64,000 nt of DNA from CAYFSS01 sp964345975 (GTDB lineage Bacteria > Bacillota > Clostridia > Saccharofermentanales > Fastidiosipilaceae), in the NCBI GenBank assembly GCA_964345975.1, contig CAYFSS010000008.1:3490-67489 (forward strand), written 5' to 3'. Below the pieces are notes generated by a model. The model did not search any database and was not told the DNA's origin. It saw only the letters and a list, made by a program, of their open reading frames with translations. Position numbers and translations under genes: made by a program. This document shows, piece after piece, positions 33,001 through 42,832 of this stretch; position 1 is the first letter of the stretch; each line of letters opens with the position of its first letter.

Positions 33001-33776
33001 TAGTTTCCTTTCACATCTAGGATGTATGAGTCGGAGGCGTAAAGATTCTCCGGGATCGTTGTATGAGGTTCAAAGGTGCGTAAAACTTCACGCCAGCCTT
33101 TCTCTTGCCAAAGCATCCGCCAGACGTTCTCATCCCTTAAATCCCAAGGCTTGCGATCTTCTTGATAGAGAGCATAAGCATCGATGAAATCTGCAACCTT
33201 AGGATGCAAGGGTAAGGCATGCGGATCGATGCCGCTTGCTATCTGTATGCGGATCTCACTGGAAGAGACTTCAGGGGTTGGAATAGGGACAAAGATGATG
33301 CGTGCGCCGTTTTCTTGGCGGAGTAATTCAGCTTTTCGATGATCTTTCTCATCTTCATAGCCGGGTCGATGAATGATGGCTAGACGGGCCAGTTCCATGA
33401 TCCGATCGGGTTTATACCAACCCAAGATTTCATGGAGAATGTCAGAGCCACCGATGAGGCTAAGCTCCACATTTTCGTCTAGTTCTTGTAGGAACTCTAA
33501 CGTCTTAACCGTATAGGAAGGACCTTCTTGTAAGATCTCCCAATCGCTCAAGATGAGACGTTTGTCTCTAGCCATATGTTCACTCAAATTGAGATGAGCC
33601 ATTGCATAACGCATGACAGCCGGAGGTCGTCCACTCATACTCTTGTGGGGCGAATCGCCTGAAGTCATGATAAAGACGCGCTCATAAAGCCCGGACCGCA
33701 AAAGTCCAATACTGACGGCTTCGTGTGCTAAGTGGAAAGGATCAAACGTCCCTCCATAGAGAGCCCACCGTCTCAT
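33000..33776 (-). CDS. nadD: Nicotinate-nucleotide adenylyltransferase
   Basis: Forms deamido-NAD from nicotinate mononucleotide and ATP. Motifs: GGTFDPFHLAHE (9-20) with the HxxH of nucleotidyltransferases, SLIGGSDILHEILGWYKPD, and the C-terminal SSSEIRIQIASG (SSTxIR type). At 258 residues it is longer than the usual 200; the extra 55 residues are a C-terminal tail rich in Trp, Arg and Glu of unknown role. The start overlaps the prfB stop as ATGA. Confidence 0.93.
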   Translation of the reverse strand: MRRWALYGGTFDPFHLAHEAVSIGLLRSGLYERVFIMTSGDSPHKSMSGRPPAVMRYAMAHLNLSEHMARDKRLILSDWEILQEGPSYTVKTLEFLQELDENVELSLIGGSDILHEILGWYKPDRIMELARLAIIHRPGYEDEKDHRKAELLRQENGARIIFVPIPTPEVSSSEIRIQIASGIDPHALPLHPKVADFIDAYALYQEDRKPWDLRDENVWRMLWQEKGWREVLRTFEPHTTIPENLYASDSYILDVKGN

Positions 33777-34888
33777 GCTTTACCGCTTTGCATGGTGAGC
33801 CATGAATTCATGAATGCATCGAGATCTCCGTCCATTACACCCTCGACATCACTGACTTCAAAATTGGTTCTATGATCCTTCACCATAGTGTAGGGGTGGA
33901 ATACATAGGATCTAATCTGACTACCCCAGGCGATTTCCAAGTGAAGGCCACGTAATTCATCAATGCTTGCCTTTTGCTCAGCTTCTGCCAATGCGACAAG
34001 TTTTGACTTGAGCATATTCATTGCCGTCTCACGATTTTGAATTTGAGAACGCTCAGCCTGACATGCGACAACCACACCGGTCGGCAAATGGGTAATCCTT
34101 ACAGCTGACTCCGTCTTATTGACGTGTTGGCCTCCTGCGCCGGAAGAGCGATACGTATCGACCCTAAGATCCTCCGGCTTTATATCGATCTCGATCGTTT
34201 CATCCAGTTCGGGCATGACGTCCAAGCTGGCAAATGATGTGTGACGACGACCCGAGGAATCGAAGGGCGAAATTCTGACTAAGCGATGGACTCCATCTTC
34301 ACTCTTGAGATATCCATATGCATAGTCTCCGTCAATCGAGAATGTAACGGATTTAATCCCGGCTTCATCTCCCTCCAGATAATCTAAGACTTTCACGTCA
34401 TAACCGTGTTGCTCTGCCCAGCGGACATACATACGATAGATCATCTCAGCCCAATCTTGAGCTTCCGTTCCACCGGCTCCCGCATGGATCGTCAAGATTG
34501 CACTATTTTGATCATGGGCACCGACAAAGAGAGTCTGCATTCGTAGTACGCCGAAATCTTCTTGCCACGTCTCCCAAGCATCCGCTATATCTTTGACTTC
34601 CTCTTCTGAAGGTGAATCTTCTTCACTGTAAAGTTCCAGCATGATGCTTAAGTCATCGCGTTCATTCACTAAGGACTGAAACTGCTCCAAGCGCTTTCTG
34701 CCATGACTTAGTTCCTGTTGAACTCTTTGCGCTTCAACAGGATCTTCCCAAAAATCAGATTGTGTCGTGAGCTGCTCCAGTTCGGAAACATGATTTCGCA
34801 AGGGCTCCAATTTAAGAGCAGCTTCCAATTTAGACAGCTCTTCACCTGAGCGATCGAGCTCAAGCTTAATTTGGTGTAGATCGATCAT
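33773..34888 (-). CDS. prfB: Peptide chain release factor 2
   Basis: Recognises UGA and UAA stop codons and triggers peptide release. The GGQ loop is SSGAGGQHVNKTE. The codon-recognition SPF tripeptide lies in RISPFDSSGRRHTSF. From ATG 34888 (GAGGAGG six bases upstream) the protein has 371 residues in one continuous frame. Most RF2 genes contain a programmed +1 frameshift at an in-frame UGA near codon 26; here the matching region (SKLEAALKLEP) has no stop. A longer frame to 34996 lacks support. It overlaps the membrane protein gene by 23 bp and nadD by 4 bp. Confidence 0.95.
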   Translation of the reverse strand: MIDLHQIKLELDRSGEELSKLEAALKLEPLRNHVSELEQLTTQSDFWEDPVEAQRVQQELSHGRKRLEQFQSLVNERDDLSIMLELYSEEDSPSEEEVKDIADAWETWQEDFGVLRMQTLFVGAHDQNSAILTIHAGAGGTEAQDWAEMIYRMYVRWAEQHGYDVKVLDYLEGDEAGIKSVTFSIDGDYAYGYLKSEDGVHRLVRISPFDSSGRRHTSFASLDVMPELDETIEIDIKPEDLRVDTYRSSGAGGQHVNKTESAVRITHLPTGVVVACQAERSQIQNRETAMNMLKSKLVALAEAEQKASIDELRGLHLEIAWGSQIRSYVFHPYTMVKDHRTNFEVSDVEGVMDGDLDAFMNSWLTMQSGKA

Positions 34889-35762
34889 TGTCGTCCTCCT
34901 CTTCTTCATCAGCGGTATCGTGTGGATAGGGGTAGCGAGGAGTTCCGTCCCGATTTGGATCTCGCATAGTAGGTTCACGACCGGCTTCGATATCATTCAA
35001 CATTTCTCGAGGATCACGATAACCAAAAGAGCTTGCCATCCGTGGGAAGAATTTCACAAAGTAAATATAAGTCATGCCCAAGAAACGACCTTGAATCATC
35101 ATCGAAATCGTCATGAAAAAAGCTGAGATCAAACGGATAGATAACAAGTTTCGGGGTGCAAAACCTCTGATGAGTGGCTCAATGAACCGCAAGACCAAAC
35201 TGATGAGAATAGAGCTCGCAAAGAGAATAATCTTATTGCCTCTGGTGTATTGATATGAAGCTTCCAGAGATGCGATGAATTTCACTCGATCCTGCGCGCG
35301 GATCAGAGGTCCAAACAGCGTTGCAAAAGAAAACCAAAAATACGGAATTAACATCAAGAATGAACTAAGACCCATGATGATTCCCGAAATAATGAGCAGC
35401 AAAAGGGTCGAGGGAGTATAACGTAGCATTCTGAGAAGCCCGTCTTTCACGGACTGCCCCATGACTTCGGCGATGTAAATTGATGCAAAGAGATACTTAA
35501 AGAGCTCTAAGACTAAGATAATGGCCAGCATATAAGCCATATAAATGATGTTGCCCCGGCTCAATGGAATTTCATCAGGAACAACCCTGTCGTTCACGAA
35601 GGTATCGAAGGTCGCAAAGAGAGGACTAAAATCCGGGTCACCGACTTGGATCAAGAGCGAACCGAAGACAGCCAACATGACGATGAGGAAAAAAGTCGCA
35701 ACAAAGCGCTGATTCCTCATCTTATAGAATTTTAAAGATTCTAGTGCAAAAAAGATTGCCAT
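34866..35762 (-). CDS. Uncharacterised integral membrane protein
   Basis: 298 residues with five or six hydrophobic segments (about 20-40, 72-95, 115-140, 145-165, 180-200, 210-230), an extended extracytoplasmic loop after the first, and a hydrophilic C-terminus ending in a run of acids (DEEEEDDND). The spacing of helices and the LIRAQDRVKFIASLEASYQY segment resemble DUF975-type membrane proteins, a weak match. The ATG lies 5 bp from the hom stop and the stop lies inside prfB, so it belongs to the hom-to-rsfS operon. Function unknown. Confidence 0.7.
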   Translation of the reverse strand: MAIFFALESLKFYKMRNQRFVATFFLIVMLAVFGSLLIQVGDPDFSPLFATFDTFVNDRVVPDEIPLSRGNIIYMAYMLAIILVLELFKYLFASIYIAEVMGQSVKDGLLRMLRYTPSTLLLLIISGIIMGLSSFLMLIPYFWFSFATLFGPLIRAQDRVKFIASLEASYQYTRGNKIILFASSILISLVLRFIEPLIRGFAPRNLLSIRLISAFFMTISMMIQGRFLGMTYIYFVKFFPRMASSFGYRDPREMLNDIEAGREPTMRDPNRDGTPRYPYPHDTADEEEEDDNDRSTPN

Positions 35763-35767
35763 TATGC

Positions 35768-37018
35768 CTACTTCCAGTCTTCGTAGATGGGCAGATATTG
35801 GTCAGGTTTTAAAATCTCTAAGAGCTCGTCAAGCTTCTCACATGAGATAGGCTCCTTGGTTACTGCTAAGGTACCGGGAGCACCACCCTTCGTTTCGTGC
35901 GACACCATGAACTCATTCAAGATTCGCTTGGACTTGAGATTGCCTTTCAACTCATCTCGTCCGAATCTGAAAGCATAACGCCAACGAAGTTGAGCTCTCG
36001 AGAGTAAACGTGTATCGATTCCATTGTCGCACCAAACTTTACGTTCTGCACGATCAATATCGAAGGGGTGTATCGCGATCTGCAGAATATCAGCGATGAT
36101 AGCAGAGGCAGTCGCTAAGCCACCGGCACCTTCACCATAAAGTAGAAAGCGTCCGGCTAAATCTGCTTGGAACAAGGCGGCGTTATAGACACCCCGCACC
36201 ATCTTGAGGGGATTATCCGCAGGAATATAGAAAGGAGAAACTTGTAGGGCAAAGTTTTCACCAACTTGACCAAAATGCGCTACGAGAGCGATCGTATAGT
36301 CCATCTCTTGCGCCCAGGAAAAATCTTCCGGTTCCAGATCGACGATGCCGCGGCAAGGAATGCTCTGATACTGAATACCTTCTCCGGTGATTATGCTGCC
36401 GAGAATTGCCAGTTTGCGAAGAGTATCAAAACCCTCGACATCATCGGTTGGGTCTGCTTCTGCGTAGCCGAGATCTTGAGCCGCTTTGAGAGCTGTTTCA
36501 TAACTGATCCCTCGTTCACCCATTTCCGTCAAGATGTAATTCGTGGTTCCGTTTAAAATGCCGGCCATCGAAGTCACAGTATTCGTACGGAGCTCTCGCT
36601 GCAGCGTACGAAGAAGGGGGATTCCTCCACCCACGGCGGCTTCGAAGCAGTATCTTGCTTGATTCTCCAGTGCAAGCTGCTTTAGCTCCATCCCATGCAT
36701 TGCAACCAGAGCTTTATTAGATGTGACAACGGATTTGCCGCCGGCAAGGGCTCGTTTGGTCACTTCATAGGCGTACCCGACACCACCCATGCACTCGACA
36801 ATAAGATCAATGGATGGATCGTCTAAGATAGAGTTTCCATCGTTTGTCAGGAGTCCGGCACGAGGATCGTCCGGTAAATCGAGAAGATCACAAATGGAAA
36901 CCAATTGGATGGTAGCACCCGTCATTTTATGGATTCGTTGGCTAGCCTGTTCCAGAGCTTCTGCTACACCTCTACCGACCGTTCCGTAACCGAAGATGGC
37001 GATCCTCAAAGTCCTCAT
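35768..37018 (-). CDS. hom: Homoserine dehydrogenase
   Basis: Reduces aspartate semialdehyde to homoserine, the branch point to threonine and methionine. 416 residues from ATG 37018, which has GGAGG and overlaps the rdgB stop as ATGA. The NAD(P) site is IAIFGYGTVGRGVAEAL. The substrate-binding signature is AGILNGTTNYILTEM, followed by LGYAEADPTDDVEGFD. The C-terminal part has ACT-domain length and pattern but is short. No thrB, thrC or aspartokinase is nearby. Confidence 0.95.
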   Translation of the reverse strand: MRTLRIAIFGYGTVGRGVAEALEQASQRIHKMTGATIQLVSICDLLDLPDDPRAGLLTNDGNSILDDPSIDLIVECMGGVGYAYEVTKRALAGGKSVVTSNKALVAMHGMELKQLALENQARYCFEAAVGGGIPLLRTLQRELRTNTVTSMAGILNGTTNYILTEMGERGISYETALKAAQDLGYAEADPTDDVEGFDTLRKLAILGSIITGEGIQYQSIPCRGIVDLEPEDFSWAQEMDYTIALVAHFGQVGENFALQVSPFYIPADNPLKMVRGVYNAALFQADLAGRFLLYGEGAGGLATASAIIADILQIAIHPFDIDRAERKVWCDNGIDTRLLSRAQLRWRYAFRFGRDELKGNLKSKRILNEFMVSHETKGGAPGTLAVTKEPISCEKLDELLEILKPDQYLPIYEDWK

Positions 37019-37608
37019 ACCTCTTCCTCCCAGTCTTCCAACCATTTAGCCACAGCATTCGCTCGGTGACTCATCTCATTCTTTGCCTCATCCGATAACT
37101 CACCTAAGGTCTTTCCATGAACCGGCGAGTAGAAAATCGGATCATAGCCGAAACCGCTATCCCCCCTCGCCTCGGGAAAAATAAGACCCGGACATTCACC
37201 ACGATAGGAAAAAATTTCACCTTCCGGCGACCTTAGAACGATCGCAGACACAAATTGTGCCGTCCATGTCGCAGGGTCTTCATTGATCCCATGCAGCTCT
37301 TCCCAGAGCTTGCTGAATTTCCCCGGATAATCCAGATCAGCACCACCATAGCGAGCTGAATAGATGCCGGGCGCTCCATCTAGAAGGTCAACGGATAAAC
37401 CTGAATCTTCAGCTAAGATCCATTCACCCGGGTAGTACATTGCGTATCCCTCCGCCTTTTGTGTGGCATTTTCTGCGAAGGTCTCCCCTGTTTCAGCGAT
37501 TTCAACACCATCAGGTAAAGAGGCGGGCAAGATTTCGAACGTCTCACCGAGCAGCTCATGAAATTCACGGGCTTTGTCCTTATTACCGCTGGCGAGTCGA
37601 ATCTTCAT
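37015..37608 (-). CDS. rdgB: XTP/dITP diphosphatase (RdgB/HAM1)
   Basis: Hydrolyses non-canonical purine triphosphates so that they are not built into DNA. 197 residues, normal length. Motifs: LASGNKDKAREF (5-16), AEDSGLSVDLLDGAPGIYSA, GFGYDPIF and SHRANAV at the end. The order rsmF-like - rdgB - hom, with a 4 bp overlap to hom, suggests one operon. Confidence 0.95.
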   Translation of the reverse strand: MKIRLASGNKDKAREFHELLGETFEILPASLPDGVEIAETGETFAENATQKAEGYAMYYPGEWILAEDSGLSVDLLDGAPGIYSARYGGADLDYPGKFSKLWEELHGINEDPATWTAQFVSAIVLRSPEGEIFSYRGECPGLIFPEARGDSGFGYDPIFYSPVHGKTLGELSDEAKNEMSHRANAVAKWLEDWEEEV

Positions 37609-37617
37609 GTATTCCTC

Positions 37618-39084
37618 CTAAGGTGACCGTAGAGCTTGTGTGAGGATCAAGCTACTATCCGAGTCTTGTCGAACGTTTAACCAACCTATTCCCCGCTTAT
37701 GAACTGTCAGTAAGTATAAACCTTCCCCGACCGTTGGCCACCTTGGTACAGCTCCGGAGCGCAAATCTGCGAGAATTTGTGGTTGATCTGTGAGATCAAT
37801 TTGAAGTTCCCACGTTTTAGGGTCTTGTAAGGAAGCCCAACTTTCAGAAGGTTCCAGTTCTCCATCGAGGGACTCACCTATAAAGATACCTTGCTTGAAG
37901 AAATCAATATTCGGTGCAGCTTGAAGCATCCTTAATTCTTGGGAACGGACAGCATGGAGTCTTTCGCCTTGAAGTACGAACTCATATGCCGGCAAGACCC
38001 TTTGTAGATCTATCCCATCGACGGATGAAGCTGACGTGAGGTCAGGCCCGGACATTATTTGTGGAAGAGCACCGTTCGAGGGAGATTCTTGAGGGGCTTT
38101 TTGAACATCTTTCTCAAGCAAGATCGCAAACTGCCCCTCACCCCAACCATCGTGCGGAAAGACTCGATACGCAAGCTTGGTATCAGGACAGTTCTTCATT
38201 TCTAGCCCGGCTCGTATTCCCTCTACCCTAGGTTTATCAAAGGGTACAATCCTTGCATCCTCATGCTCTGAGACAAACGATGCTATAAGCTCTTCATTTT
38301 CGATAGAGTTGAACGTGCAAGTGGCATACAAGAGCCGACCTGTAGGCTCAAGGCGTGGCCAGATATCTTCAAGAATTTGACGCTGAGTCCTAGCCAAGAC
38401 TTTTGGAGGATAGCTATGCCATTGATAGGCCGTTTGTGGCTTTCTTCTTAAAAGTGCTTCACCTGAACAAGGAGCGTCTAGCATGATGAAATCAAACAAC
38501 ACGTCGATATCTCTAAACGATGCTGAATCTGCCCTTGAGACGAGAACATTAGATGCACCGAGCCGGATCAAGTTCTGCTGAAGGACTCGAGCACGCTTCG
38601 TATCGACATCGTTTGACCAGAGCGTTGCTTGTAGGTTCATGCGATGGTAGATCTGACTGCTCTTACCTCCCGGTGCGGCACAGAGGTCAAGGAGGCGACG
38701 AGCATTTGACAAATCGACGGATGCGACCGGCATAGCTGCTGCAGGCTCTTGAATATAGATAAGGCCAAGATCATGGAAGAAATCCCGACCGGGTGCCTGT
38801 CCTTTAAGACCGGATAGGTTCTCCAACAAATAATGGTCCTTGTCCCAAGGGAGCGCATTGAATTTTTGCTTTAGACGTTCCATTAAAGGAGGAAGATCTT
38901 CCGGATCGCCTAAGTATTGTAGGCCGGTCTTTGGAGATTCACTCAACGACGCATAGAAGGCTTCCTTATCCTTCTTACTTGCTTGACCTTGCTCACTATA
39001 CTGGCTCCAAAATTGATCCATCCTCCGCCGAAAGTCTCGCGGTAATTTTTGATTCTTCATTCCCGGACGACCCTTCTTACTCAC
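37618..39084 (-). CDS. RsmF/RsmB-type rRNA cytosine-C5 methyltransferase
   Basis: 488 residues. The SAM site is LLDLCAAPGGKSSQI, and the two catalytic cysteines lie in DAPCSGEALLRR and YATCTFNSIENE, the NOL1/NOP2/Sun pattern. The C-terminal part has the extra beta domains of RsmF-like enzymes. The N-terminal 70 residues are basic. The start is GTG 39084 with AGAGGG six bases upstream; ATG 39060 is an alternative. The position modified (probably 16S rRNA m5C) cannot be read from sequence. Confidence 0.88.
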   Translation of the reverse strand: MSKKGRPGMKNQKLPRDFRRRMDQFWSQYSEQGQASKKDKEAFYASLSESPKTGLQYLGDPEDLPPLMERLKQKFNALPWDKDHYLLENLSGLKGQAPGRDFFHDLGLIYIQEPAAAMPVASVDLSNARRLLDLCAAPGGKSSQIYHRMNLQATLWSNDVDTKRARVLQQNLIRLGASNVLVSRADSASFRDIDVLFDFIMLDAPCSGEALLRRKPQTAYQWHSYPPKVLARTQRQILEDIWPRLEPTGRLLYATCTFNSIENEELIASFVSEHEDARIVPFDKPRVEGIRAGLEMKNCPDTKLAYRVFPHDGWGEGQFAILLEKDVQKAPQESPSNGALPQIMSGPDLTSASSVDGIDLQRVLPAYEFVLQGERLHAVRSQELRMLQAAPNIDFFKQGIFIGESLDGELEPSESWASLQDPKTWELQIDLTDQPQILADLRSGAVPRWPTVGEGLYLLTVHKRGIGWLNVRQDSDSSLILTQALRSP

Positions 39085-39230
39085 AAGTACCCTCTCCCTG
39101 ATTTATTAACTTTATCAACTTGGCATAGAGCGATAGAAGATATAACGACTTGCATGCAGCGATAGAAGATGTAGCGATCTCGGAATCGACGAAACTTCCA
39201 CACCATAACTTCCAAAGACTTCCAACAAAT

Positions 39231-40961
39231 TTACTTTTCTAACGCAAACGCCAATTTGTACGCCAATCTTCGTATCGTTTCAGGGTTATGAGGATCCGGC
39301 AGTCCCGTTATCTTAAGCACATCGGGTTCAGTTGATTGTAGCCTTTGATCCATGTACAGCCCCAAAGCTTTGCGAGCCAGTTTAGGTGATTGTTGGAGTT
39401 GATCCCAATAAGCCAAGCCAAGAAGCCTTGCAGATAAGCCACCAACCACAGCAAAGGGTTCGCGCAAAATAGCGCTCAACGAAGGCTTAATTCCGTCGCT
39501 TCCCCTTAAGGCCTGTAAGTGCTTCAGCTCTGCCAAGCAGACGCCATGATCCAAACCATAATTCGCAAGGATCTCGGGCCAAATCTCAAAGCTCTCCTGT
39601 AGCGTTATGGTTCTCGTCCTAAAACTCATGATGGACCATTCACTGACCGCAGCAGCAACCAGAATCTCTTCAATGAGTTGAAAGAGACGGCGCGTTGTGA
39701 AGAGCTCACCTCGCCCTTGATCAAATGCTGAGAGCGCATAACGATTCTCTCGAATCGGATCCCAACTCATTGCTTCACCCAAGAACATCTGAATCAGAGT
39801 TCTTTGGATCACTCCGTCAAATTGCAAGAACAAGGCATCGGAATCGCTATGCAAAAGCTGCCACGTGTACTCAGAAAAGGCATGAAACCAACTGGGTATA
39901 TCCGTCAACCGCTCGATGTTTGGAGCAAATAAAACCGGCAATTGAGCATCGGAAAGATAGTAGAGCTGCGGGAGGACTTGAGCCGAATTTAAGCGATAAC
40001 GTAAGAGTTTCATCCTAGTGTTACCGGGAATCTTGCCTTGCGTTTCAAATCGTATATAGGACTTTCTTTGCATTTCACGGAGATAGTTCCCGCGCACATC
40101 GATCACTTGTGAAAATTCAGCAGCCATTAGCTCCGATGATAGTTGGTAGAACCATTCATCAGACGAAAGCGCATTTACTTGAGGACTTGCATTAGTCCCA
40201 TAAATCGGCAAGTAAAACAAAATAGATGGATCTTGTTCTAAGCTCAACCAAGGCCTCTGCTCTGAAGTGTCATACATCTCCAACAGACCGGTATATAGCG
40301 GTACAAAACGCCTCCGGACCTCCCGAAGAAGATTCGTTAGCACATCATAATCCAGCTCAGTAAACCCTAAGATTTGTTGCTGTTTGGCGTAGATGTTCTC
40401 GAAACCAAACGACGTCGCCACCTGCTCGTGGTATTCGAGCGCATGTTGCCACCCCGACCAATGCTCTGCTCTACCCCCTTGGCTTAAGTGAAGTCTCAAG
40501 CCTCGAAGACTGCGACGAAAGTCTCGCGCGGCATCCATCGAAGGCTCGGAATACCGCAAGATCACATTTTGAACATGGTAGAAGAAGTTTCGTCCGAAGT
40601 GACCGGCATAGGACTGTATAACGTCCGGGCTCAATAAAGGGATCAGGGTGTCCGCTGTCAACTGATAGAAACGATCCGATAGACTGTGATACCAACGAAG
40701 TTCTTCGTTCCAGAACGTATCATCCCGTCCCTCCAATTGACCGATCATCGCGAGCTGCATCGACTCGGACAATAGTCTTAGCGAATCATCGAAGTGCTCC
40801 AAACTGTCAATCGCATGATCCGGCCGCCGTCTCAAAGTGTCATATAAATCTTCAGCGTCATACCGAAAACTCAAGAGATCAGGACGCTTATATTGGGCGA
40901 GCGACAAGGGCGGAATCTTATCCAGATTCGGTAAGGATCGACGAGGAAGGTCCATTGCCAT
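39231..40961 (-). CDS. M3 oligopeptidase-like protein lacking the zinc motif
   Basis: 576 residues without signal or membrane segment. The overall order resembles clostridial M3 (PepF-type) oligoendopeptidases: an N-terminal helical part, an FENIYAKQQQILGFTELDYD segment (about 187-206) followed by LLREVRRRFVPLYTGLLE, then GKIPGNTR, VLFAPN and a block ending in WFHAFSEYTW. In active M3 enzymes this last block holds HEFGH; here the matching residues 360-364 are HAFSE, so the catalytic Glu and second His are gone. The match is by pattern, not alignment. It starts 5 bp after argS with no strong ribosome binding site, suggesting coupling. If correct it is a catalytically dead paralogue. Confidence 0.5.
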   Translation of the reverse strand: MAMDLPRRSLPNLDKIPPLSLAQYKRPDLLSFRYDAEDLYDTLRRRPDHAIDSLEHFDDSLRLLSESMQLAMIGQLEGRDDTFWNEELRWYHSLSDRFYQLTADTLIPLLSPDVIQSYAGHFGRNFFYHVQNVILRYSEPSMDAARDFRRSLRGLRLHLSQGGRAEHWSGWQHALEYHEQVATSFGFENIYAKQQQILGFTELDYDVLTNLLREVRRRFVPLYTGLLEMYDTSEQRPWLSLEQDPSILFYLPIYGTNASPQVNALSSDEWFYQLSSELMAAEFSQVIDVRGNYLREMQRKSYIRFETQGKIPGNTRMKLLRYRLNSAQVLPQLYYLSDAQLPVLFAPNIERLTDIPSWFHAFSEYTWQLLHSDSDALFLQFDGVIQRTLIQMFLGEAMSWDPIRENRYALSAFDQGRGELFTTRRLFQLIEEILVAAAVSEWSIMSFRTRTITLQESFEIWPEILANYGLDHGVCLAELKHLQALRGSDGIKPSLSAILREPFAVVGGLSARLLGLAYWDQLQQSPKLARKALGLYMDQRLQSTEPDVLKITGLPDPHNPETIRRLAYKLAFALEK

Positions 40962-40966
40962 GGTGA

Positions 40967-42712
40967 CTATATGCGCTCAGTTGGCTGGATTCCGATGAGA
41001 TTCAAGCCCGAGCCCATGACCGTGAGAACTGCACGACAAAGCGCTAACTTCGCTGCTCTACGCTCGCCATCTTCATCGCGCAAGATAGGATACGCATTGT
41101 AGTAGCGGTTGAACTCTCGAGCGATTTCACTGACTTGTCGACCAACCATGAAAGGCTCATAGGTCTCAGCAGCTTCCTTTACGGCTTGAGGGTACTCTGC
41201 TAAGAGCTTCAAGAGCGGTAAAACATCATCTTCCGCTAGACGTTCATAGGCTAAATCCTCGATAGAGGTCTTCTCTAGCCCTTGCTCCTCAGCCTTACGA
41301 AGCATCGAGTTACAACGCGCATACGTGTACTGCAGATAAGGCCCCGTATCACCATCAAAATCAAGCATATCCTCCCAACGGAAGATAATATCGCGCTCTC
41401 GACCACTTTTATGGAAGAGGTAGACGACGGCACCAATGCCGACTTTCTCCGAAACATCATCCAGCTCAGTCTCGCTGAAGGCATCTCCCCTGGTTTCAGC
41501 ATTCGCCACGATGATCTCGCGGGCTTTTGCTATAGATTGTTCTAGAAGATCAGCAAGATGAACAACATCTCCGGTGCGTGTAGCAATAATTCGATCGGGG
41601 AATTTCACGAGACCGAATCCAACATGCTTACAACGATCTGCAAACTCAAAGCCGGCCTTCTTTAACACGGCAAAGACTTGTTGAAAATGAAGCGTTTGCG
41701 GATTACCTACCACGTAAATATTCTGTGCAAACTCATAGGTATTCCAGCGGTAAATCGCCGCAGTCAAATCACGTGTCGCATAAATCGAACTACCATCCGA
41801 TTTCACGACAATACAAGGTGGCAGATTCTCCTCATCGAGACGCACAACCTTTGCACCTTCGCTATCTTCGAGAATTCCCTTCTCATCTAGAAGTTCAATG
41901 ACGGCCCCCTTCTTATCGCTGTAGAAACTCTCACCTTTCCACGAATCGAAAGTGATTCCCAAACGATCGTAGACGAGATTAAAAGACTCAATACTAAGGT
42001 CCCGGAATTCTTTCCAGAGTGCTGTTTCTTCGGCCTCACCTTGCTCTAAACGCACAAAAGCCTGTCTAGCCTCGTCCTCTAAATACTCGTTCTCTGCAGC
42101 TTCTTCATGAAACTTCACATAGACTCTTAGGAGCTCAGGGATAGGGGCCTTCTTTAAAGCCGCTTCATCGCCCCATTTCTTATAGGCGACGATAAGCTTC
42201 CCGAACTGAGTACCATAATCGCCCAAGTGATTGATTCGTTGTACGTCATACCCTAAGGAATCATAGATGCGTGCTACGCTCGCTCCAATTAACGTCGAGA
42301 ACGCATGACCAACGTGGAAGGGCTTTGCAATATTGGGCGAAGAATACTCCACTAAGATCGTCTTACCTGCCCCATCTTCGCAGGTCCCGAAATCCTGTCC
42401 CTGACGTAGGATGTCACCGAGGATATCTTTAGTGTATTGGACGGGATTTAAGAAGAAATTAACGTACGGTCCTAGCGCTTCAACACGCTCGATGAAACTC
42501 GGAAGGTCAGCATCATCAGCCCAAGCTTGGGCAAAATCGGCTGCAATTTGTTGAGGAGCACGCCGCATGACCTTTGCTAGAGGAAAGGCCGGGAGAGCAT
42601 AGTCCCCCATCTCCGGACGAGGTGGAATTTCCAATTGAAAATCAACGACTTGACCATCGGTCGTGAGACGTTGGGCGACAAAAGACCTCAAATCTTCAAG
42701 ATAATTCTGCAT
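40967..42712 (-). CDS. argS: Arginyl-tRNA synthetase
   Basis: Charges tRNA-Arg. 581 residues. Class I motif HVGH in SSPNIAKPFHVGHAFSTLIG; the ArgS-specific LGDYGTQFG segment follows, and the C-terminal DALR anticodon-binding domain has the FNRYYNAYPIL form. A canonical KMSKS is absent, as in most ArgS (here the loop reads IATRTGDVVHL). ATG 42712 has GAGGA eight bases upstream. It is co-oriented with the M3-like gene, 5 bp apart. Confidence 0.95.
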   Translation of the reverse strand: MQNYLEDLRSFVAQRLTTDGQVVDFQLEIPPRPEMGDYALPAFPLAKVMRRAPQQIAADFAQAWADDADLPSFIERVEALGPYVNFFLNPVQYTKDILGDILRQGQDFGTCEDGAGKTILVEYSSPNIAKPFHVGHAFSTLIGASVARIYDSLGYDVQRINHLGDYGTQFGKLIVAYKKWGDEAALKKAPIPELLRVYVKFHEEAAENEYLEDEARQAFVRLEQGEAEETALWKEFRDLSIESFNLVYDRLGITFDSWKGESFYSDKKGAVIELLDEKGILEDSEGAKVVRLDEENLPPCIVVKSDGSSIYATRDLTAAIYRWNTYEFAQNIYVVGNPQTLHFQQVFAVLKKAGFEFADRCKHVGFGLVKFPDRIIATRTGDVVHLADLLEQSIAKAREIIVANAETRGDAFSETELDDVSEKVGIGAVVYLFHKSGRERDIIFRWEDMLDFDGDTGPYLQYTYARCNSMLRKAEEQGLEKTSIEDLAYERLAEDDVLPLLKLLAEYPQAVKEAAETYEPFMVGRQVSEIAREFNRYYNAYPILRDEDGERRAAKLALCRAVLTVMGSGLNLIGIQPTERI

Positions 42713-42832
42713 GATGTATTCCTCTTCTCCGGATCTATTGTTCTACGGTCCTTGCGATTTATCTAAGGACAAAATTGCCACTCGACAAAGCAGTGTCTAT
42801 AATAACATGAGTATATTTCAGGAGGATCCTAG

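Noticed and set aside
39129..39172. Two copies of AGCGATAGAAGAT 29 bp apart
   Set aside because: Only two short copies with no matching context; not a CRISPR and not clearly functional.
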